Shown: one piece after another, positions 57,341 through 64,000 of the stretch
Layout: every line of letters starts with the position of its first letter
Numbering within the stretch: the stretch's first letter is position 1
Assembly (NCBI GenBank): GCA_029931535.1
Contig: JAQPZY010001334.1
Location: 2,104,748 to 2,168,747, forward strand
DNA length: 64,000 bases
Direction: 5' to 3'
From: Margaritifera margaritifera
Taxonomy: Eukaryota; Mollusca; Bivalvia; Unionida; Margaritiferidae
The notes under the pieces: generated by a model
The model's database searches: none
Told to the model about the DNA's origin: nothing
Seen by the model: only the letters and a program-made list of their open reading frames with translations
Position numbers and translations under genes: made by a program

Positions 57341-58560
57341 TATTTAAAAAAAAGGCATTTTATTATTGTCTTGCGATTCAGTTTAATTGCAATAAAATGG
57401 TTAAGTGAAAACCATTAAACATAGTTTTATAACCGCACGTTAAACTTTGACACCGACTACCCCGTGAAACAGATGCAGAGCTCTGTGTGAAATCAGACTT
57501 TGGCAGACTCAAATAAAGTGAGCCGCGTTAATGGCAACGTATGGTTACATGATGTCCTACTGGAATATAACAGATCCAAATGTTCCAAAGTTAGTTTATC
57601 TGTTTACAGATTTCACATTTATTTCCAGAGAAAAAAGTACTGAGTGTGCAATATCTCTATCTTTTGATGATATATTCAATCTGACCAACAAAATCAAAAA
57701 TTTGAATCAATTTAACGTAGTGTGCAAGAATTGTTAACATTACAGAAAATCATGACTGGAGATACTAAAAGGGGGAAGAAAAAAAACAAAAACAAATACT
57801 TGCTTGGTAATAGGCCAGAAGAAAATAAAACTATACACAAGAGTTTTGTGGAGCCTACATCTGCTGTTATGCTAGCTCGTTATTAGAGGCATTTTTAACT
57901 ATGGAGCATATACTGTTGAACTCTGGATAACATTGTCAGCTGATTAAATGAATAATATGGCTTGTTACAATGATGAACCTACTGTCAGGACCAACTTCTT
58001 TTCTGCAATATAGCAATGGATTAACAGACCAAGGTATTAAAAGAGCAAACCAAAGCATTAGGATTTGTGTAATCGGCAAACATTTCCTGATCCAGCATCA
58101 TCTGAGGGTTCTTTTACAATAATCAAGATAAACATTAATTGCAACGTATTTACATCCTACAATGTGCAGCATTTCAAGCCAGTGTCCCACAAACAAGACA
58201 TTTCTCACTGATCGACCTAGCTATAGGTACATATTCTGAAGTCTGGTTTGAAGTCGAAAAAAATATTGTAATTATTTTTTAAATTAGTTATGAAAGGAAA
58301 ATCAATACTAGATCATAGTTGAATCAAGGACTATATCAAATATTTTTTATCTGTGTCGTTTAAGGGATAAGAGTGGACTTTATTTTTTTAACTGTTAACA
58401 CTTCTACCATTTTTGTGTTCTATTTTAAGTTGAGAAAACGTTAAAGACATGCTTTGCTGTTGTAAAGTTACATCAATATTCATAATAAGAATAATCACCT
58501 GCATGACTGAGGATGCAGAATAGGCCCGATGCGCTCTCCTACAGGTCATAAGAGGCGATT
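57341..58560. other. no recognised gene
   Basis: AT-rich DNA. The ORF at 57531-57737 has no family signal. Confidence 0.4.
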
Positions 58561-58564
58561 AATG

Positions 58565-58738
58565 GAGAGGATCCTCGGTGGCTCAGAGGTTAGTGTGCTG
58601 GACTCGCGACTGAAAGGGGTCGGGTTGCAACCCTACCATCCGCTGGCTATGGTCCTCTGACAAGGCATTTTACTACAACTGCCTCAGCACTAAATAACCT
58701 ACTTGTGTTGCTGTGCCATAAAACACCAAACTAAACCA
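58565..58738 (+). mobile_element. tRNA-derived SINE, plus strand
   Basis: A box CGGTGGCTCAGAGGTTAG, B-box-like GGGTTGCAACCCT, central ACAAGGCATTTTACTACAACTGCCTCAGCAC and tail AAAACACCAAACTAAACCACC. The centre and tail resemble the minus-strand SINE at 44699-44922, so the two probably belong to one family with different tRNA heads. No target duplication could be fixed. Confidence 0.65.
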
Positions 58739-58739
58739 C

Positions 58740-60060
58740 CAGAATAAGTCATATAGACTTCGACCAACTTTTTTTTGTTCAACACCGTGAGACAAATAAT
58801 CCTTCATGCTGTATTGGTATACGGTATTAAAATTCCATCCTCGGTAACAGAATTTTCTATCAACAACTCTGCAAAGCTTCATTTCGGATGCAAAATGTTG
58901 ACCCTCAGATGGAATTTTCCTATACCAATGCATATGAACAATTATGTTAGAATTGCCATCACAGGTAAGACAAACATTAGTGGGACAATGCTGTGTTACA
59001 GCAAAATGTCTAATTTATAGCAAACCTCAAATATGAGAGTGGGTCTAACCACCACCCTGAGCGAAAGATATTAGGGGCAAATACTTGTAGGGGAAGATGC
59101 ACTGGGAGGTAAATTTTAATGCTGAACTTAAATTTGATCAAAACACTATGACTATGTAAGAGAGGATCAGTTATGGAAAATACGTTTTTTGTTATGTTCT
59201 AACTTTTGACTTTGGTTAAATGTGATAAATTGGTCCCTGTTTGTATATCTGCTACATCAGTGAAAGAAAATCAACTGTGGAAATGTTTTAAATGATTTAC
59301 TGCTCTGTTTCATCGAATAGAGGAAATTACACTTATTATCAGTTCAGGAAACCTAACCTTTCATTTAAACATTTTCTTTCAATGAGACCATTGTTCATGT
59401 ATATGCAACACTTTTCCAACAAACTGGAAGAAATCCATCCACTACAACTTAATTTATTCGTTCTAAATGATCAATTCTTGAACATACAAAAATATTTGGG
59501 TTTTGTCCTATTTATTTTATTTGAAACTTGAATGCAGAAGTTTACACATTCCCTTCAACAGTATCTGACACAGTGTTTTGTGAGTTATGCATAATTATGA
59601 GAAGTCCTGATTCCTATTATCAAGATGAAATATTCATGGATGAAACAAAAAATCTTAGTTTTAAACAAAAGCACACATTTGTCTCCCTAATACTGCGTCG
59701 CCATAATGCCTACACACAACTGTGATAGTCAAAACATCCTTATGGCAACAGATCTTCACACACATATTCTATCTAACCGAGCATTAAGGCGACACTCTTT
59801 CTAAGACCCCTTTTGTCATGCCAAAACAAAACAGGAAAATAAAAGTGTATTTACCATGATCAGAATCATAAATATATGCCTTTTAAAACTGTTATTACCA
59901 CGCCTGCAGATCCATTTGCAAACCCTTTCATGTTAAACTTTTTTCTTAGAAGTGTGATCGGGGAGAAGGTGTAGATGGACTTCAGAAGCTGAAATATTAT
60001 TTTCAAGCAAACATAATTCTTTAACGCCTTATGAAGAGGTGTGGTCAAAATAATTTTGGA
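58740..60060. other. no recognised gene
   Basis: AT-rich DNA with short ORFs without family signal. Confidence 0.4.
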
Positions 60061-60064
60061 GCCA

Positions 60065-61190
60065 AGAATAGAGAGATGATATTTGCTTGAAACAAGCGAA
60101 TAACGGATATATTTTATCTAGTGGGTCAAAATACTTAAGTTTGTCATTCACGAGATCAAATATATATGTTATTCATTTGGAGCAAGCAAATTTTTTAAAA
60201 TTTGTTATGCTCAAACATATTGGTTAGCAATATGTATAACAGATTGAAGTAACAGTATCACTGTATCCCACGCGATAATGTCAGCGGTTATCAGTTTACT
60301 TTTTGCTGTGTTTTGTGTATATTCCCACAGAAAATATCAGCAGCAACATAATTTTACTTCGCAATTCAAAGTAAAACAACACATAAAAAATATGAAACAT
60401 TGAAGAAAAAAAATTATATGCACATCGTTGGATTTGAAGTTGGTTCGTCTACATGCCAGGCGGCCATACTTACCACTGGACCATGTATCTTCTAAAAATA
60501 GCTCAAAATTACTTCCTCATAATGTTATCGACGTGGCAGTGAAATATTATATCTATTATCAACATTAGTTCTCTTGGAAAATCCAGTATTTCACGGTCTA
60601 GCATAAAATAGATTAAATTAATGTTTTCCTGAACCAATGTCCCCCTCTCATTATTATTTCTGTTTGCCCACGTGTAACATAAACTGAACATATATGAATG
60701 TTGAAGTTTGGTACATTTACTGGTATTTCCATGCTGATATGACCTAAATATAGGATATTTGGTTGAAACGAGTGAATAACGGATACGTTTCATCGAGTGT
60801 GTGATAAACTCTGTATTTTCGCGACTGGTGAAGCCACGAGTGAAACTACTTGAGTCTTTCACCCACGAGATGAAATTCTATCCATTATTCACTCAGAGCA
60901 AACACAATTTCTTTTTATTTAGGATTGAAAAGCAGATTTCTTACTGTATCCCGGCGATAATGTCAGCAGTTTATCGTTCATGTTCTGGCTGTGTTTTGTA
61001 TACATGTTCGCCCACTACTCAAATTTCTTGGTCATAATGTTGTCGATGTCTATTGAGGGCAGTGAAAATTTATTTCTGGTATTCCACTCCAGTGCATTAT
61101 CAAAATTATTTCTCTTAGAACATCCAATAATTCATGGTTTAGCAGAACTGGAAGTTTAAACTTTTATGTTCCAAATCTGACGGAGTAAAA
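60065..61190. repeat. two tandem copies of a ~0.68-kb sequence with internal hairpin
   Basis: Copy 1 (about 60070-60640) and copy 2 (about 60750-61190) share GATATTTG.TTGAAAC.AG.GAATAACGGATA, CACGAGAT..A..TAT..TTATTCA, CTGTATCCC..CGATAATGTCAGC, GCTGTGTTTTGT.TA and TCATAATGTT.TCGA in order. In copy 2, GTGAATAACGGATACG (about 60770) can pair with the stretch ending CCATTATTCAC (about 60890). Confidence 0.7.
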
Positions 61191-63715
61191 ACCCTTAATT
61201 TATTTAGGACTTCCACTGATATGGTATGTGATGCTTTATAAAAAAAAAGATATTTAATACAATAATTTCCTGATTTGCCGTTTTGATGTAAATTGAAAGA
61301 AAGGGAAAATTATGAAAGCGCAACGAAAATTGTTAAGGTTATGTTTTATGATGATTTTCGCAGGAAGAAAACTCAAAATTACTGCTATAAACAGAAAATC
61401 CATTATCATGACCATATTTGTGTTTTACCTATAAGACTTCTGATTAGGTTGTCTAGTTGGTCCTTAAATGATAAATCATGTTGATTGTGGCAGCCATTAT
61501 GTCCACCATGGCCCGCCAATCTTGAGTAAATAGTATCACTTATTCCTCCTTTCTCTCTGAATAAGATAAGTTATATTAAACACATTGGGATTTTCACCAA
61601 ATAGACTTGATAATGATATCATGGTTGGTCCTAAATGAAAACAAGGTATTCAATCTTGACTGAATCCAATATGGTTGCCACGGTAGCCATTTTGAAAAAT
61701 ATTGTTGTATTTCTGAAGATGATATCAGAGATGGTTGCAACACTATAGCAGTTACGATTAGAGAAGAAACTATCTTATCTTTTGATTAGAATAGAGAAAC
61801 AAAAAAAAACAAATAATTAGGCCAAGGTAAAATGCGCTACTTTCTGTTATAGTAGTAACTATTTGTTTTTGTTATATCTCATCAGAATTCACCAATATCA
61901 GTTTCAGAGTTTAGGAGAAGCCCCAGCTACTCTGGACATTATTATGCTTTTCAAAGAATCTCTGAATAATGAATCTGTGATAAATTATCAAACAATTTGC
62001 TTGTAAACAAAGTTTATCACAAAGGTTGCTAACTACTGGTAAATCTGTATTTAAAGATTATTTGTGCAATATGATATTTCTCAGATTATACGTTTCTGTT
62101 GAAATGATCGAACCAGATGTCGGCGTTTGTTATAATTATGTATGTTCACAATGTCAACTGTATAATTTTCCAAAAACCTCCAAAATTGTTTTAACATGTT
62201 TTAAAAATTGCTACGTAAGGTCTGAACAATTCTATTCAAAGTCATATACACTTCCCTAGAAAACATGCCTACAGAATCCCTGTTGTCTGCCTTGATGTGG
62301 TTTATGTTCCAGTCCGGTGCTCAGAATGTTAGGAAGAAAAAAGTCACAGTTCAAGAGATATACAAAAAATGTAATCAACAAATTGAACAATTGCTATACT
62401 GGTCTTATACTCTAATCATGTCATCTACCAAATTTCATTTGTAAATATGGAAGGCTTTTTACACAATGATGCTCAAAAGTTGTTTTTTTAATTTTTTGAG
62501 CCCAATCATGCTTACAGCAAAATGGACATGGACCCAATCTTAGATGTCTCCGCTGTAATAAGTTTTGAGGGTCCTTAAAAGTCCCAAAGTTTAAACAAAT
62601 GTGAATAAATTGGAAATATTGCTATAATGGGCATGAATGTCTAATCAGACCATCTATATACACCAAAATAATATGGCTATATGTTTTATTTTTTATTTTT
62701 TGCTATTGTGCTCGAACTGATTTGTTATGGGTGTACAGTTTTAGGGACATCATTACAGGATTATACTCATTGCTACTTCTCTTGTGGGCATACAAAACAA
62801 TCCTTGAACCATACCTTTAGGTGGATGAAGTACAAGCAAGGGAACGCAGAATGATTTGGGGAAAACAAAACCTGTAAATCTCTGTTCATTGTCAATTTCC
62901 CTACTCAGATGCATACATTTTTGTTATGACCTGACAACACCCCCAAACATACTATGATGGACTGGCAAATTCCATTTTCACCAACTACTAGTCACCTGCA
63001 TTTTTGATTGATGATTGCAAAATTATAAGGTAATAAGAAGTTTGTTAGGAAATTATGTTCTGTATTCTTTTAGTACAGATATCCCATCTGATTATTTGGT
63101 ACAAATTTCATATTACCTATGGCTTTTTTAATACCATATTTCAATTTTATGAATGAATTTTAACTTACATGAGATAAATCTTTGCTTTAAGAAACATAAC
63201 CAAATCGAAGTCCTATTTTTTGTGTGTCTATTAATTAGACACTACATGAATGCAGGATTAAAAATTGCAATTTGGCAGCTTTAATTATTGATTTTGTTAT
63301 TTGAAGTGGTGGGCATAAAGTATTTATTTTATTGGAGGCAATTCTTTTAAGTAAAATTTTATGGCAGTTGGCAACATCTGGATTTGGGAAAATGTAACCA
63401 CAAATAAAATATAAAATGCCTGGACTCACAGTTAAACATAGCTTTCGATCCCCATCTAAAATGTAGATTGTGTTATTGGTGTATGTTCATAAATTCCCTT
63501 TGGTTCTCATTTTACATATAATTTGTCGCATTTGAAATAGACATTAGAAGAGATGTCACTAACAAAAAGAAAAAAAACAAAAAAACTCATGGATGACCCA
63601 TTTAATGAATGCCAAAACGCTAAGTTGTCTTAATAATCCCTAACCACTTACTCCTCTTTTTTACAAAGTTAATACCATCCAAGTATGTCAAGTTACAAAA
63701 AAGATAGCTGACTAC
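61191..63715. other. no recognised gene; fragment related to array C
   Basis: At 61480-61720, blocks such as GTGGCAGCCATTATG, ATATGGTTGCCACGGTAGCCATTTTGAA and GTTGGTCCTAAATGAAAAC resemble monomers of the 10930-12660 array. The remainder is AT-rich with no exon supported. Confidence 0.45.

Positions 63716-63718
<3 letters not shown>

Positions 63719-63751
<33 letters not shown>
63719..63751. repeat. poly(A) tract, ~31 bases
   Basis: A homopolymer A run followed by CAAAAAAAAC. It could be a retroposon tail, but no body was recognised to its left. Confidence 0.9.
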
Positions 63752-64000
63752 AAAAAAAACAGCGTGGCAAATAATAGTGTGGTGAGGCAAAAAGGGAATT
63801 TCAAGTGACAATAAAAGAACCCCTCATGGACATCCGCAAAAAGGATATCCTATTATCTAACCAAACGGTGTTTAATATCAGATAATATAAATTATTTTGT
63901 CTGAACCAGAACTTTTAGTAGCAATATATGCTCGATCAAGTAACTACACTGAGAACATATTCAATCCAACAATGGATTGAACAATAGAACCAAAATAAAA
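63752..64000. other. no recognised feature
   Basis: AT-rich end of the window. Confidence 0.4.

Overview
The window is eukaryotic nuclear DNA: AT-rich, with spliced exons carrying canonical GT/AG sites, tRNA-derived SINEs, many transposon remnants and several tandem arrays with ~130-150 bp monomers. It contains no operons and no bacterial signals. The repeat content (arrays and copies resembling bivalve 'pearl'-type repeats, Polinton, MULE, DDE_4, hAT and Gypsy elements) suggests a marine invertebrate, most likely a mollusc or other lophotrochozoan. That placement is inference. 

One host gene is recognised with confidence: the 5' part of ACTL6A/BAF53 (actin-like 6A), on the minus strand. Exon 1 is at 17910-17934, exon 2 at 10653-10729 and exon 3 at 2445-2610. 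Exon phases match at every junction and the peptide follows the family N-terminus. The two introns are about 7.2 and 8.0 kb; the rest of the gene lies left of position 1. The 3' splice site of exon 3 sits inside a 41-bp x5 tandem repeat, so the acceptor plus the first 20 exon bases are present five times. The region upstream of exon 1 carries a 75-bp inverted-repeat element with a 9-bp target duplication. 

The rest is mostly mobile DNA. 1-2400: tandem repeats with nuclear-receptor-like half sites, interrupted by a hAT-type MITE. 10.9-12.7 kb: a ~150-bp array inside intron 1. 14.7-17.6 kb: an interrupted inverted-repeat region and a decayed MULE fragment. 19.4-21.2 kb: a nearly full MULE transposase pseudogene. 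21.6-23.0 kb: two non-coding inverted-repeat elements. 26.2-26.7 kb: a DDE_4-type transposase pseudogene. 27.3-31.3 kb: broken Polinton/Maverick genes with two integrase copies. 33.1-34.7 kb: a 5'-truncated CR1/Jockey-like LINE. 37.4-42.4 kb and 45.5-54.1 kb: two copies of a segment built from ~150-bp tandem monomers. The first is interrupted by a GC-rich hAT-like element. The second is split by a complete 6.1-kb LTR retrotransposon (46563-52681, minus strand). 

That retrotransposon is the most interesting element. It has TG..CA LTRs, a 4-bp target duplication, a tRNA-Pro primer site, and the order gag-protease-integrase-reverse transcriptase-RNase H. The RT/RH sequence is Ty3/Gypsy-like, but integrase lies upstream of RT, which is the copia-like order described for Gmr1-like Gypsy elements. 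Its left LTR and RT half carry many small extra bases relative to the right LTR, which may reflect unpolished long-read sequence. From 54 to 64 kb only a solo LTR, SINEs, low-complexity tracts and decayed repeats could be recognised.
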